Source of the DNA: Gammaproteobacteria bacterium
Lineage (GTDB): Bacteria; Pseudomonadota; Gammaproteobacteria; SZUA-229
Reading direction: 5' to 3'
Length of the DNA stretch: 37,604 nt
Assembly (NCBI GenBank): GCA_022340645.1
Contig: JAJDNP010000033.1
Coordinates: forward strand, 1 to 37,604
In this document: piece by piece, positions 24,129-33,936 of the stretch
Numbering within the stretch: position 1 is the first letter of the stretch
Layout of the letters: each line of letters opens with the position of its first letter
Position numbers and translations under genes: made by a program
The notes under the pieces: generated by a model
Seen by the model: the letters and a program-made list of their open reading frames with translations, nothing else
Told to the model about the DNA's origin: nothing
The model's database searches: none

Positions 24129-24620
24129 ATGTGTTTAATCAAGCAGAACCAGCAACTAGATAAATTGCAGTCGTATAAAACGCTTCAGCAGGGTTTTGTA
24201 TTAATACTGGTGCTTGTGTTACTGGCTGTGTTGACATTGATTGGCGTGTCTTCAATGAATAGTGCCAATGTCGAGTTAAAAGCAACAGCAAATGCAAAAC
24301 AGCATCAGATTGCGTTTACTGTTGTGCAGTCGATACTTGAGTTTGCTATATCAAAAGATGGTGCCGCGTTAATTGATTTTCAAACCAATAATCCAGCAAC
24401 CCAGAGTATTACTACACATACAGTGGCAAACGGCTCATCAGTTAGAGCAGACGCCGTTTATGCGGGCTGCGGTGTAGCCGTTGGTAATAGTCTGGAAGAA
24501 GGTAAAGGCTTCAGTTATAACTTTTTTGATATAACAGGGTCAGGTTCAAATGTAACGGGTACCGCTTCTTCAGTGCAGACCCAGGGCATTCGTTATCCTG
24601 CGGCAGCCTGCAGCCTGTAA
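24129..24620 (+). CDS. pilX: Type IV pilus minor pilin PilX
   Basis: The 163-residue protein has the PilX N-terminus QQG/FVLILVLVLLAVLTLIGVSSMNSANVELKATANAKQHQIAF. There is no Glu at +5, as in several PilX/GspK-type minor pilins that top the complex. It is shorter than many PilX proteins and ends with a Cys-containing tail. It lies 19 bp after pilW with GGAG before the ATG. Confidence 0.85.
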   Translation: MCLIKQNQQLDKLQSYKTLQQGFVLILVLVLLAVLTLIGVSSMNSANVELKATANAKQHQIAFTVVQSILEFAISKDGAALIDFQTNNPATQSITTHTVANGSSVRADAVYAGCGVAVGNSLEEGKGFSYNFFDITGSGSNVTGTASSVQTQGIRYPAAACSL

Positions 24621-24651
24621 CTAACTAGATAACTTAATGAGGAAAAGAATC

Positions 24652-24975
24652 ATGAATACATTCAAGGTGCTGCTCAGCCGTAGTGTTATGGTTTGGTTGA
24701 TGCTGTTCGTTATACAGGCTTATGCGTTTACCCATATCGAAGATGCAATCGAGACAGAGTCGCTACGCATAACCCTGAAGGAAAATAATACGGGTTTTAT
24801 ACAGGGCAAAATCTGTGATGAATGTAAGTTGTTAACGGTTGCAATAACCGCGGAAACCAGGGCTATTCATAATAATACTGAAGTCGCGCTTAAGCACGCG
24901 GCTGCAAGAGTAGGTAAATCCGCAACTGTTTTTATTAATACTGAGCATACTAAGGTAACACGAATTGTCTGGTGA
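24652..24975 (+). CDS. Small secreted protein inside the pilus operon
   Basis: This 107-residue protein is unrecognised. It begins with a signal peptide (MNTFKVLLSRSVMVWLMLFVIQAYA, cleavage near AYA). The mature 82 residues form a beta-rich domain with a CDEC pair ('GKICDECKLLTVAITAET') and end in TVFINTEHTKVTRIVW. The start at 24652 has GAGG 9 nt upstream; the ATG 15 bp earlier does not. Position between pilX and pilY1 suggests a pilus-tip accessory or PilY1 chaperone. Pseudomonas has the small gene pilY2 after pilY1, but the sequence here does not look like PilY2. Confidence 0.7.
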   Translation: MNTFKVLLSRSVMVWLMLFVIQAYAFTHIEDAIETESLRITLKENNTGFIQGKICDECKLLTVAITAETRAIHNNTEVALKHAAARVGKSATVFINTEHTKVTRIVW

Positions 24976-25140
24976 ATGCAGGTTTATATGTTTGGTTTTT
25001 ATTTTCCAGTAGCTTAACCGGTAAAAATTAGTTAAGTCGATTGCTAACAGTAGTGATGAATTGTTGGACGTTTCGGCGATAAGCGAATAATCACATATAG
25101 CATGTTGTCCGCAACATGTTATATACACGAGGAGGTTGTT

Positions 25141-28100
25141 ATGAAAATCAGCATAAAATTACAGTCGGTGCTCATTGGCATGCTTTATGGCGCCCTCAGC
25201 GGTAGCCTGGCATTTGCTGATGATATTGAGATTTATACCGGCGCCGCTGGTGGTTCAACTGTGGCAACCGCTAACATATTATTTGTGCTTGATACCTCAG
25301 GCAGTATGAGCAGTGAAGTGGTGGGAGTGCCAGCAGACTACGACTCTTCTACCACTTATACCGGATGTTTTGATGCTAACCGGCTGTATGTAGAGGATAA
25401 TTTACTCAGCAATGCGTACAATTACTGCAACAATTCGCACTATGACATAAATACCATTGATCAATTCAATGGTAGTGCATTCAAGTGTAATGCAGCGACT
25501 ACCGCGTTAGCAGATACCGGTCTTTATATTGACCGTATTGCACAATTGAGAACGACAACGACGACTCGCCGCGGTCGTGGTCGTCGCGGTGGTGGTGGAA
25601 CGACAACGTCGACCAGCTGGAGTTCGGTGAACCGGATTGAAAATAACTACCTGACTGAACCGGTTGAATGTGAGGCCGATGCGGGGATACATGGTGAAGC
25701 CGCTGGTGACGGTGAGCCCTATGCAACGGATAGTGCCGGCGCCGGCGGCTGGCAGTCCGGATCAAGCGGCGCGGTAACATGGGGCCGCACCGGTTCGGCT
25801 GAAACGGTATATGCTGGTAACTATCTGAATCAAATCGTGCAAGGCGGCGGTGTAGCAAGTTCTACACGCTTGCGTGTTATGCAGGATGCCTTATCGGATG
25901 TTATCTCAGGTTCTACGGGCATCAATATCGGACTGATGCGATATTCCAGTAATGGTGCGGGTGGCCTGGTGGTAACACCCATGGGCTCGATTGACGATGC
26001 CACGCACAAGGCAAATTTTTTGCTTGAGCTGGAAAAAATGTATCATAATGGCGTTACGCCGTTAGCAGAAACTTATTATGAAGCGGTTTCTTATATGCAG
26101 GGCGATAGCGTCGATTACGGTGATAGTTCTACGGTTATGCAATATATTGATCCTGCCACCTCAACTGACACAGAAAGTGTTGACAGATTAAGCCATGACG
26201 GCTCCAGAATCGCTGCTGGTAGTTCAACCTATGATTCGCCGATTAGCGATACCTGTCAGAAAAACTATATTGTGCTGCTCACGGATGGTCTGCCCAATAA
26301 CGATAATCCAGAAGGCCGGCTTGGCAATATCGGTGTCACCGGCAGCTGCAGCGCGATAGGCACCAGTAACTGTCTTGAAGAAATTGCCAGTAGTATTGCC
26401 AGTAATGATCAGAGCAGTACTGTTGATGGCGAGCAGATTATTTCAACATTTACCATCGGTCTTGATATTTCCGACGCGGCTGCACTGCTTCAGGGTACGG
26501 CGAACGCGAGTAAAACAGCGTCTGGTGCTGGTGAGTATTATCCGGCGGATGACGCTGTTTCACTTACAACAGCGTTTGCAAGCATTGTCACCCAGGTGCT
26601 TGATGTGGATTCAACCTTTTCATCACCCGCTGTTTCAGTGAACGCGTTTAATCGCTCAACTCATCTCGAAGACCTGTATTTTACATTATTTAAACCAGGC
26701 AATAATGAGCATTGGGACGGTAATCTGAAAAAGTACAAGTTAAAATTTTTCACCGATACCAGTGATATTGATGGTGACGGAGACACAACAGAGAGCCTGC
26801 CATATATTGCTGATGCCAACAGTGATTCGCCAGCCGTCGATGATAATACAGGTTTTTTCAAAGATTCCGCAGTGAGCTACTGGACGTCCTCGGCTGATTC
26901 TCCCGACGGTAAAGCTGTATCAATCGGTGGCGCCAAAGGCGCAATGACCGCAACACGTAATGTTTATACTTTCTCTGGTAATTACACAGACACAGATGGT
27001 GTTTTGGTACCGGCGGAGCAAAATTTAACGGCGAGTGCTAACGCAGTTGATAAAGCAAATGCCAGTTTAACGGATGTGCTGCTGGATACTGTGGCTAAAC
27101 CTAATAAAGTAGCAGGAATACCCTATCGTGAGACACTGCTTGACTGGGCGGCCGGCCTGGATGTCTTTGATATGGATGCAGATGGCTCTACCACTGATGC
27201 CTATCGGCACATGGGAGATCCATTGCATTCAGAGCCAGCGCTGGTGCAATATGGTGAAATATCTGGTGTGCCTGACCTGGTGGCCTATGTGGCGACCAAT
27301 GATGGTTATCTTCACGCTTTTAATGTTAGTAACGGTGCGGAAATATTTTCCTTTATACCACAGGAATTGCTGCCAGATCTAAGCACAGCGATGGAAAATA
27401 CCGGTAACCAGAAATTATATGGGCTTGATGGCAGCATAGCCGCCTGGATTAAAGATGTAGACAAGGATGGCACCGTCGAGCCAGCAGATGGCGACCGTGT
27501 TTATCTTTATTTCGGTATGCGCCGCGGAGGCAGTAATATTTATGCTATGGATGTGACTGTAAGGTCCGCGCCTAAATTACTCTGGATGATAGAGGGCGGT
27601 TCCGGTGATTATGCGGAGCTGGGTGATACCTGGTCAACCGTTAATGTTGAAAAAGTAAAAGATGGCAACACCGAAAAAACCGTGCTGATCTTTGGTGGTG
27701 GTTATGATACGACTCAAGATTCAGTGAGTGTAAGAACAACGGATGCTTTTGGTCGTGCAGTGTTTATTGCTGATGCATTAACCGGCGAGCGTCTGTGGAT
27801 TGGTAGTGCGTCCGGCGATACGGCTATCAGCGAAATGCTCTACAGCATACCGGCGCGGGTCAAGCCGTTGGATATCAGTGGTGATGGTTTTATTGACCGT
27901 TTATATGCCGTTGATATGGGCGGGCAGATTTTCCGCTTTGATATCAATAACAATAATGGCGCCGCTTTGTCCAGTTCAATTACCGGTGGCCGCATAGCCG
28001 ATCTTGCTGACGATACAGCGGCAGGTGCACGCCGTTTCTACTACCCTCCGGATGTTGCGCTGGTGGATGATCCTGCTGGAAGGTACCATGGCCTGATTAT

Positions 28101-28701
28101 CTCTTCCGGTTACAGGGCGCACCCGTTAAATCAAACAATACATGATCGTATCTATATGCTTAAAGATAAAAATACAGGCCTGATATCCAGTGGTTACACT
28201 CTGCTGGATAATCTGAAAGATGTGACCGACAACCTTGCTGGCGGTAACAGTGGCGCTTATGGAGATGCAACGGCCGATGCAGCAAGAAGCGCAGAATTGG
28301 CCCTGATTTCGGCTGCTGATGGCTGGTATATAGATTTAGATGATGAGAATACGGGTTCATGGGTAGGTGAAAAAGGTCTGTCTGAGCCTTTGATTATTGA
28401 AGGCCGGGCAGTAGTAACAACCTATGTGCCAGACTATACAACAAGCTTTGACACCTGCGCGCCAAGAGCGGGGTACGGAAAAGTGTTCTTCCTCGATATG
28501 ATCGATGCGACCCCGGCATTTCCGAGCAACCTGGACTTAAGGCCCGAGCGCCATATAAATTTAACGCGTGGCGGCATCCCTCCATCACCTAACGCAATTA
28601 TAACCAAGGGTGGCGAACCAACTTTATGTATTGGTGCGGAATGTCAGAAAGCCGAGTTTGGTCTTGGGGTACGTAAAACCTACTGGTATGAGGTAAATTA
28701 A
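25141..28701 (+). CDS. pilY1: Type IV pilus tip adhesin PilY1
   Basis: PilY1 sits at the pilus tip and binds surfaces and calcium. The 1186-residue protein has a signal peptide (cleavage near AFA, about residue 26). A von Willebrand A domain has the MIDAS sequence DTSGSMS at 51-57, TPLAETYYE around 309 and LLTDGLPNN near 380. A beta-propeller C-terminal domain carries the calcium loop DISGDGFID (911-919) before LYAVDMGGQIFRFDI, the canonical PilY1 arrangement, and additional DVDKDGTVEPADGD and DMDADGS loops. An unusual Thr/Arg/Gly-rich insert (about 138-160) interrupts the VWA domain. The start at 25141 has GAGGAGG upstream. Confidence 0.93.
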   Translation: MKISIKLQSVLIGMLYGALSGSLAFADDIEIYTGAAGGSTVATANILFVLDTSGSMSSEVVGVPADYDSSTTYTGCFDANRLYVEDNLLSNAYNYCNNSHYDINTIDQFNGSAFKCNAATTALADTGLYIDRIAQLRTTTTTRRGRGRRGGGGTTTSTSWSSVNRIENNYLTEPVECEADAGIHGEAAGDGEPYATDSAGAGGWQSGSSGAVTWGRTGSAETVYAGNYLNQIVQGGGVASSTRLRVMQDALSDVISGSTGINIGLMRYSSNGAGGLVVTPMGSIDDATHKANFLLELEKMYHNGVTPLAETYYEAVSYMQGDSVDYGDSSTVMQYIDPATSTDTESVDRLSHDGSRIAAGSSTYDSPISDTCQKNYIVLLTDGLPNNDNPEGRLGNIGVTGSCSAIGTSNCLEEIASSIASNDQSSTVDGEQIISTFTIGLDISDAAALLQGTANASKTASGAGEYYPADDAVSLTTAFASIVTQVLDVDSTFSSPAVSVNAFNRSTHLEDLYFTLFKPGNNEHWDGNLKKYKLKFFTDTSDIDGDGDTTESLPYIADANSDSPAVDDNTGFFKDSAVSYWTSSADSPDGKAVSIGGAKGAMTATRNVYTFSGNYTDTDGVLVPAEQNLTASANAVDKANASLTDVLLDTVAKPNKVAGIPYRETLLDWAAGLDVFDMDADGSTTDAYRHMGDPLHSEPALVQYGEISGVPDLVAYVATNDGYLHAFNVSNGAEIFSFIPQELLPDLSTAMENTGNQKLYGLDGSIAAWIKDVDKDGTVEPADGDRVYLYFGMRRGGSNIYAMDVTVRSAPKLLWMIEGGSGDYAELGDTWSTVNVEKVKDGNTEKTVLIFGGGYDTTQDSVSVRTTDAFGRAVFIADALTGERLWIGSASGDTAISEMLYSIPARVKPLDISGDGFIDRLYAVDMGGQIFRFDINNNNGAALSSSITGGRIADLADDTAAGARRFYYPPDVALVDDPAGRYHGLIISSGYRAHPLNQTIHDRIYMLKDKNTGLISSGYTLLDNLKDVTDNLAGGNSGAYGDATADAARSAELALISAADGWYIDLDDENTGSWVGEKGLSEPLIIEGRAVVTTYVPDYTTSFDTCAPRAGYGKVFFLDMIDATPAFPSNLDLRPERHINLTRGGIPPSPNAIITKGGEPTLCIGAECQKAEFGLGVRKTYWYEVN

Positions 28702-28703
28702 TA

Positions 28704-29090
28704 ATGAAAAACAGTAATAGAGGGTTTACTTTAGTTGAATTGATGATGGTGGTTGCCATTATAGGGATATTGGGTGCGGTTGGTTATCCTGCATATACCA
28801 GTTACGTTAAAAAAGGCAACCGGGCGGATGGTATAGATTCACTGATGTCTATAGCCGGGCGCATGGAAGAGTATTATCTGAATAATGATACTTATGTCGG
28901 TGCTACGGTGGGTACCGCCACCAGTTCGGATGGCCTGTATACCCTGGCGATAACAGCAGCGGATGCTTTTACCTATACACTGACGGCAACGCCGGTAAAG
29001 GGTGATTCCGATTGCGGCAATCTGACCTTAAACTCTTTGGGTCAGAAAGGGGTGACTGCTGCTGGAGCGGCGGTTGCCGATTGCTGGTAA
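28704..29090 (+). CDS. pilE: Type IV pilin PilE (minor pilin)
   Basis: The 128-residue prepilin carries a short leader and the site NRG/FTLVELMMVVAIIGILGAVGYPAY, with Glu at +5, then YVKKGNRADGIDSLMSIAGRMEEYYL and a terminal disulfide loop (SDCGNLTLNSLG...DCW). It starts 2 bp after the pilY1 stop, as in the operons of Pseudomonas. Its stop is 3 bp from the convergent ispH stop, with no visible terminator between. Confidence 0.92.
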   Translation: MKNSNRGFTLVELMMVVAIIGILGAVGYPAYTSYVKKGNRADGIDSLMSIAGRMEEYYLNNDTYVGATVGTATSSDGLYTLAITAADAFTYTLTATPVKGDSDCGNLTLNSLGQKGVTAAGAAVADCW

Positions 29091-29093
29091 TTT

Positions 29094-30044
29094 TCAGAGT
29101 TCGGTGTGGCTGCCGCGTAATTCTTTAGGCAGTTGAAAATGGACATTTTCAACTGCCCCTTCATTGGCAATAATTGTGGTATCAAACAACTTTTCCAGGG
29201 TTGTTATTACTTCCTGAACCAGCACTTCCGGCGCCGAGGCGCCTGCAGTGATGCCAATCGATTGTGCATTGTCAAACCAGTGGTAGTCTATATCCTCTGC
29301 GCCGTCGATTAAATAAGCATTCACATTCTGTTTCTCTGCTAATTCTCGCAGGCGGTTTGAGTTGGAACTGTTTGTGGAACCGATAACCAGGAATACATCA
29401 ACTTTATCGGCAAGTACTCTTACTGCGTCCTGGCGGTTTTGTGTGGCATAGCAGATATCATCTTTACGCGGCCCCTGTATGTTTGGAAATTTAATTTTTA
29501 ATTTATCAATAATATCTTTGGTGTCATCAACAGATAACGTGGTTTGCGTGACATAAACGATTGAATCCGGGTTTTTAACCTGCAATGTTTTAATGTCTTC
29601 CATGGTTTCAATCAGATAAATACTGCTGTGCGGATTGTTCTTGTATTGGCCGAGCGTGCCTTCGACTTCCGGATGACCTGCATGCCCGATAAGGATAACG
29701 TCCTCATTATTCTGTTCATGGCGGGCAACTTCAAGATGTACCTTGGTAACTAATGGACAGGTTGCATCAAAAACACGCAGGTCACGTTTTTGTGATTCAT
29801 TGCGTACGCTTTGTGGAACACCGTGGGCGCTGAATATGACTGTGGCACCGTCAGGAATTTCATCCAGGTTTTCCACAAAAATGGCACCTTTTTCGATGAG
29901 GTTATTGACTACATATTGATTATGTACCACTTCGTGGCGCACATAGATGGGTGCGGAATAGATTTCCAGTGCGCGCTCGACGATCTCGATGGCGCGGTCG
30001 ACACCCGCACAAAACCCGTGTGGATTGGCAAGATAGATATTCAT
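29094..30044 (-). CDS. ispH: 4-hydroxy-3-methylbut-2-enyl diphosphate reductase
   Basis: IspH makes IPP and DMAPP in the last step of the MEP isoprenoid pathway with an Fe-S cluster. The three ligand cysteines are in [12 protein letters not shown] (C12), [11 protein letters not shown] (about 96) and [11 protein letters not shown] (about 197). [18 protein letters not shown] and [11 protein letters not shown] are also conserved. The 316-residue length is normal. It is last in murJ-ribF-ileS-lspA-fkpB-ispH, 9 bp after fkpB. Confidence 0.96.
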   Translation of the reverse strand: MNIYLANPHGFCAGVDRAIEIVERALEIYSAPIYVRHEVVHNQYVVNNLIEKGAIFVENLDEIPDGATVIFSAHGVPQSVRNESQKRDLRVFDATCPLVTKVHLEVARHEQNNEDVILIGHAGHPEVEGTLGQYKNNPHSSIYLIETMEDIKTLQVKNPDSIVYVTQTTLSVDDTKDIIDKLKIKFPNIQGPRKDDICYATQNRQDAVRVLADKVDVFLVIGSTNSSNSNRLRELAEKQNVNAYLIDGAEDIDYHWFDNAQSIGITAGASAPEVLVQEVITTLEKLFDTTIIANEGAVENVHFQLPKELRGSHTEL

Positions 30045-30053
30045 CGCTTAATT

Positions 30054-30515
30054 TTAACTGATTTTTGCCCGGGCGTTGTTAACCCCCAGGATTTCCACGG
30101 TAAAGATGATTTGCTGGTTTGCCAGCGGATGGTTAAAATCAATGGTCGCCAGATCATCTTTTATGCCGGTGACCGTGCCGTGAATTTCATCACCATCTTC
30201 TGATTCGAATGAGTAGGTAACTCCGACCCTGGGAGGCAAGTCCTCTGGAAAGTCAGACAACGGCATATCATGGATGTTGTCTTCATCGCGGATACCAAAG
30301 CCCTGGTCAGCATTAAGCGTCAGGGTTTGTGATTCGCCTTCCTTTAACCCGAAAATGGCAAGTTCCATGCCTCTGGTGATGTCACCCTGTCCCATGTTTA
30401 TTTCAATCGGTTCATCATCGAAACTGCTTTCGATGATACTGCCATTGGTTAAGGATATCGTGTAATGCATCAGTACCAGGCTGTGCATATTTATTGCTTC
30501 AGGCATAACGTTCAC
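30054..30515 (-). CDS. fkpB: FKBP-type peptidyl-prolyl isomerase (SlpA/FkpB)
   Basis: This is a cytoplasmic prolyl isomerase of the SlpA type, 153 residues. The FKBP half has MHYTISLTNGSIIESSF and GQGDITRGMELAIFGLKEGE; the inserted IF domain has GFGIRDEDNIHDMPLSDFPED. The NHPLANQ motif near the C-terminus is diagnostic. The start overlaps the lspA stop by 4 bp, as often in this operon. Confidence 0.93.
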   Translation of the reverse strand: MNVMPEAINMHSLVLMHYTISLTNGSIIESSFDDEPIEINMGQGDITRGMELAIFGLKEGESQTLTLNADQGFGIRDEDNIHDMPLSDFPEDLPPRVGVTYSFESEDGDEIHGTVTGIKDDLATIDFNHPLANQQIIFTVEILGVNNARAKIS

Positions 30516-31000
30516 TGTTCACTTTTCGTTTGTCTGGTTTCTAATAGCATATCAAGAATTAATAAGCCCGCGCCCAGGGTAATGGCGGAGTCAGCAATAT
30601 TAAACGCAGGAAAATAATAAGTAGAATAATACAGCTGAATAAAGTCGACAACTTCACCGGTTAATGCACGGTCGATTAAATTACCTATAGCACCGCCCAG
30701 GATAAAAGCAATTGCAATTTGCAGCAGTTGATTATGTTTCTTTTCATCGTCCCGTGAAATCTGTTTTAACCAGAAAAAAAGAAAAATGCTGACGGCGGTA
30801 GATAAGCCAACAAAAAATATTCTTTGCCAGCCGCCGGCATCACTCAAAAAACTGAACGCTGCACCCTTGTTATACATCAGGGTGAAATTGAAACTGGGCA
30901 GGATTGCTACCGGCTGATGTAATTGCAGTACTGCTTCGGCAATTTTCTTTGTTAACTGATCAAGCGCAACCGTCAGCATTGAAAGCCATAACCATTTCAT
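30512..31000 (-). CDS. lspA: Lipoprotein signal peptidase
   Basis: LspA cleaves the signal peptide of prolipoproteins within the inner membrane. The 162-residue protein has four hydrophobic segments and the catalytic Asp pair in IGNLIDRALTGEVVDF and FNIADSAITLG. YNKGAAFSF is also conserved. Its ATG shares one base with the ileS stop, so translation is coupled. Confidence 0.95.
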   Translation of the reverse strand: MKWLWLSMLTVALDQLTKKIAEAVLQLHQPVAILPSFNFTLMYNKGAAFSFLSDAGGWQRIFFVGLSTAVSIFLFFWLKQISRDDEKKHNQLLQIAIAFILGGAIGNLIDRALTGEVVDFIQLYYSTYYFPAFNIADSAITLGAGLLILDMLLETRQTKSEQ

Positions 31001-33840
31001 TATGCAAATAAACGCTGTTCGCCGTCACCCGCAACATTTTCCACGCATCGCCCGCAAAGTTCCGGATGATCTTTATCGCTACCAACATCTTCCCGGTGGT
31101 GCCAGCAGCGTATGCATTTGCTGTTTATGGATGCAACAGCGCTGATTTTTATGGTTCGGCTGTTGCCGGCTGAATCGGTGATTTTTGTTTCAATAGTGTC
31201 ATCGGGTGCGGCTGCAATATTGTGTATGCTCGCTGCTGAAGTAATTAAAACAAAACGCAGTTCCTGGCCGAGTGCTGCAAGCGTTTTTTGCAGTTCATCA
31301 TCGACATAAAGGGTTACTTCGGCATCAAGCGATGAGCCAATGGTTTTATCTGCGCGCAAGATTTCAAGTTCCTTGCTTACCGCCGAACGCACTTCAAGAA
31401 CTGTTTGCCAGAATGCCATGTTCATGGGATCGCCGGCGTCTAAATCTTTCAGCTCATGGTACCAGTTCTCCAGCAGGACTGAGTCGCTGTGCCTGCCCGG
31501 AATTGCCTTCCATATTTCGTCTGCAGTAAAACTTAGTATCGGCGCTATCCAGCGGCACAAGGCTTCAGCAATGTGATACAGCGCGGTTTGCGCAGAGCGG
31601 CGCGCGATGCTGTTGCTTTTCGTGGTGTATTGGCGATCTTTAATAATATCGAGATAAAAGCCGCCGAGATCAACCGTGCAGAAGTGCTGCAGTTTCTGAT
31701 AAATAAAATGAAAATTGAATTCTTTATAGGCGTCGATAATTTCATTTTGTAATTGATGGGATTTTGCAACCGCCCAGCGGTCGAGCGATAGCAGTTCGCT
31801 GATATCCAGTTTATCCGTGGCCGGGTCAAAACCATTTAAATTTGCCAGCAGGAAACGCGCGGTATTCCTGATGCGGCGATAGGAGTCGGCCCTGCGTTTT
31901 AAAATCTCGTCCGATACCGTCATTTCATTGCTGTAATCACTGCTGGCTACCCACAGGCGTAAAATGTCTGCCCCAAGGCTGTTAACAATTTTTTGTGGTG
32001 CGATAACATTGCCCAACGATTTCGACATTTTTTTGCCGTTCGCATCAACGGTGAAACCGTGGGTCAATACTTTTTTATACGGTGCCACACCGTTCATTGC
32101 TGCTGAGGTTAACAGTGATGACTGGAACCAGCCGCGATGCTGGTCGGAACCTTCCAGGTATAAATCCGCCGGAAACGGCAATTTGCTTCGATGATTCAGC
32201 ACGCAGGCATGGGTAACGCCGGAGTCAAACCAGACGTCCAGTGTGTCGCGGGTTTTGTCATACAGGCCGGCATCATCTGCTAGCAGTTCACTGGCCTCCA
32301 GGGAAAACCAGGCTTCGATGCCCTGCCGCTCAATCTTTTGTGCGACCTTTTCAATTAACCCGGACGTGTCCGGATGCAGCTCACCTGTTTCCCTGTTGAC
32401 AAACAGGGTGATGGGGACGCCCCAGGTACGCTGCCTGGAAATGCACCAGTCCGGCCGGTTTTTGACCATGCTTTCAATGCGCGCCTGGCCCCAGTCGGGC
32501 AACCAGGTGGTTTGCTTGATGGCATTTAGTGCCAGCTCTCGTAAGCCTGCCTGGTCCATGCTGATAAACCACTGCGGCGTGGCGCGGAATATTATCGGGG
32601 TTTTATGGCGCCAGCAGCATGGATAGCTGTGCTGCATTTTTTCTTGCTTCAGCAAAACGCCGTTTTCTTGCAGAACTTTGAGCACTTCCGGGTTGGCCTT
32701 GTTGACATGGAGGCCGGCAAACAGCTCGGTGCCAGCGACAAAAATGCCATCGGGTCCGACCGGATTATAGACTTCTAGCCCGTAACGGCTGCCGACGATA
32801 TAGTCTTCCTGGCCGTGGCCGGGAGCGGTATGTACCGCCCCGGTACCGGCTTCGGTGGTGACATGGTCGCCCAGGATGATGGGCACCTGTTTGTCATACA
32901 ATGGATGTTTAACCGTTAAATTCTCCAGTGCCTGTCCCAGGCAGCTGGCAAGTATAGTACTGTTTTCAAAGCCGTAGCGTTTAAGTGCGCTGCCAGCCAG
33001 GGAGCTTTCGAGAATTAAACGTAACGGCCCGTTTTGTGTTTCAACCTGAATCAGTTCATAGCTAAAGTCCGGGTGTAAGGCCACTGCCTGGTTTGCAGGC
33101 AGGGTCCATGGCGTAGTGGTCCAGATGACAACCGCTATGTTACCTTCGCCTTTATCGCAGCCGAAAGCCTGTTCAAAATCGCTGTCATTAACGGCAGTGA
33201 ACATGACATCAATCGCCGGCGACTCCTTGTCCTGGTATTCCACCTCGGCTTCAGCCAGCGCCGAACCGCAGTCCAGGCACCAGTGAACGGGTTTGCTGCC
33301 CTGGTGCAGATGGCCATGTTCAATAATTTTGCCCAAGCTGCGCACGATATTGGCTTCAAACTGGTAGTCCATGGTGAGGTAAGGCTTGTCCCAGTCGCCC
33401 AGCACACCTAATCGAATGAAGTCCTTGCGTTGGCCGTCGACCTGTTTCGCAGCGTATTCGCGGCATTTTTCACGAAAAGTTTTGGCATCGACCTTGCTGC
33501 CGGCCTTGCCCACTTTTTTCTCAACCATCAATTCTATCGGTAAGCCGTGGCAGTCCCAGCCGGGCACATAACGCGCATCGTAACCATCGATGGTGTGGCT
33601 TTTGACGATAATATCTTTCAGTATTTTGTTTACTGCGTGTCCGATATGGATATCGCCATTGGCGTACGGCGGGCCGTCATGCAAAACGAAGGTCGGGCGG
33701 CCATCCGCCGTTTCACGGATTTTTTGATACAGCTTCGTGTCCTGCCAGTGCTGCAGCATCTCGGGCTCGCGCTGTGCCAGGTTGCCGCGCATCGGGAAGT
33801 CGGTATCGGGTAAATTGAGAGTAGCTTTGTAATCGGTCAT
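31000..33840 (-). CDS. ileS: Isoleucyl-tRNA synthetase
   Basis: IleS charges tRNA-Ile and edits valine. The class I motifs HIGH (65-68) and KMSKS (604-608) are intact. The CP1 editing domain contains [13 protein letters not shown] and [16 protein letters not shown]. The C-terminal zinc finger [12 protein letters not shown]...CGRCVENV is complete. The start at 33840 gives 946 residues and matches the family N-terminus [11 protein letters not shown]; a TTG three codons upstream is possible. No Shine-Dalgarno is visible, and the upstream sequence is a low-complexity repeat. Confidence 0.97.
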   Translation of the reverse strand: MTDYKATLNLPDTDFPMRGNLAQREPEMLQHWQDTKLYQKIRETADGRPTFVLHDGPPYANGDIHIGHAVNKILKDIIVKSHTIDGYDARYVPGWDCHGLPIELMVEKKVGKAGSKVDAKTFREKCREYAAKQVDGQRKDFIRLGVLGDWDKPYLTMDYQFEANIVRSLGKIIEHGHLHQGSKPVHWCLDCGSALAEAEVEYQDKESPAIDVMFTAVNDSDFEQAFGCDKGEGNIAVVIWTTTPWTLPANQAVALHPDFSYELIQVETQNGPLRLILESSLAGSALKRYGFENSTILASCLGQALENLTVKHPLYDKQVPIILGDHVTTEAGTGAVHTAPGHGQEDYIVGSRYGLEVYNPVGPDGIFVAGTELFAGLHVNKANPEVLKVLQENGVLLKQEKMQHSYPCCWRHKTPIIFRATPQWFISMDQAGLRELALNAIKQTTWLPDWGQARIESMVKNRPDWCISRQRTWGVPITLFVNRETGELHPDTSGLIEKVAQKIERQGIEAWFSLEASELLADDAGLYDKTRDTLDVWFDSGVTHACVLNHRSKLPFPADLYLEGSDQHRGWFQSSLLTSAAMNGVAPYKKVLTHGFTVDANGKKMSKSLGNVIAPQKIVNSLGADILRLWVASSDYSNEMTVSDEILKRRADSYRRIRNTARFLLANLNGFDPATDKLDISELLSLDRWAVAKSHQLQNEIIDAYKEFNFHFIYQKLQHFCTVDLGGFYLDIIKDRQYTTKSNSIARRSAQTALYHIAEALCRWIAPILSFTADEIWKAIPGRHSDSVLLENWYHELKDLDAGDPMNMAFWQTVLEVRSAVSKELEILRADKTIGSSLDAEVTLYVDDELQKTLAALGQELRFVLITSAASIHNIAAAPDDTIETKITDSAGNSRTIKISAVASINSKCIRCWHHREDVGSDKDHPELCGRCVENVAGDGEQRLFA

Positions 33841-33848
33841 ATAAATCA

Positions 33849-33936
33849 ATGAAAAATGAAAAATGAAAAGCGAAAAATGAAAAGCGGTTTATGCCGCGCG
33901 TTATTTAAAAAATAATTTTTCATTTTTGAGTTTTCG
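33849..33936. repeat. AAAAATGAAAA-type low-complexity repeat
   Basis: Four to five near-identical units of ATGAAAAATGAAAAGCG type (33849-33886) are followed by the complementary TTTTCATTTTTGAG (33917-33930). The repeat fills the gap between ribF and ileS, and its right part encodes the last codons of ribF. Confidence 0.65.
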
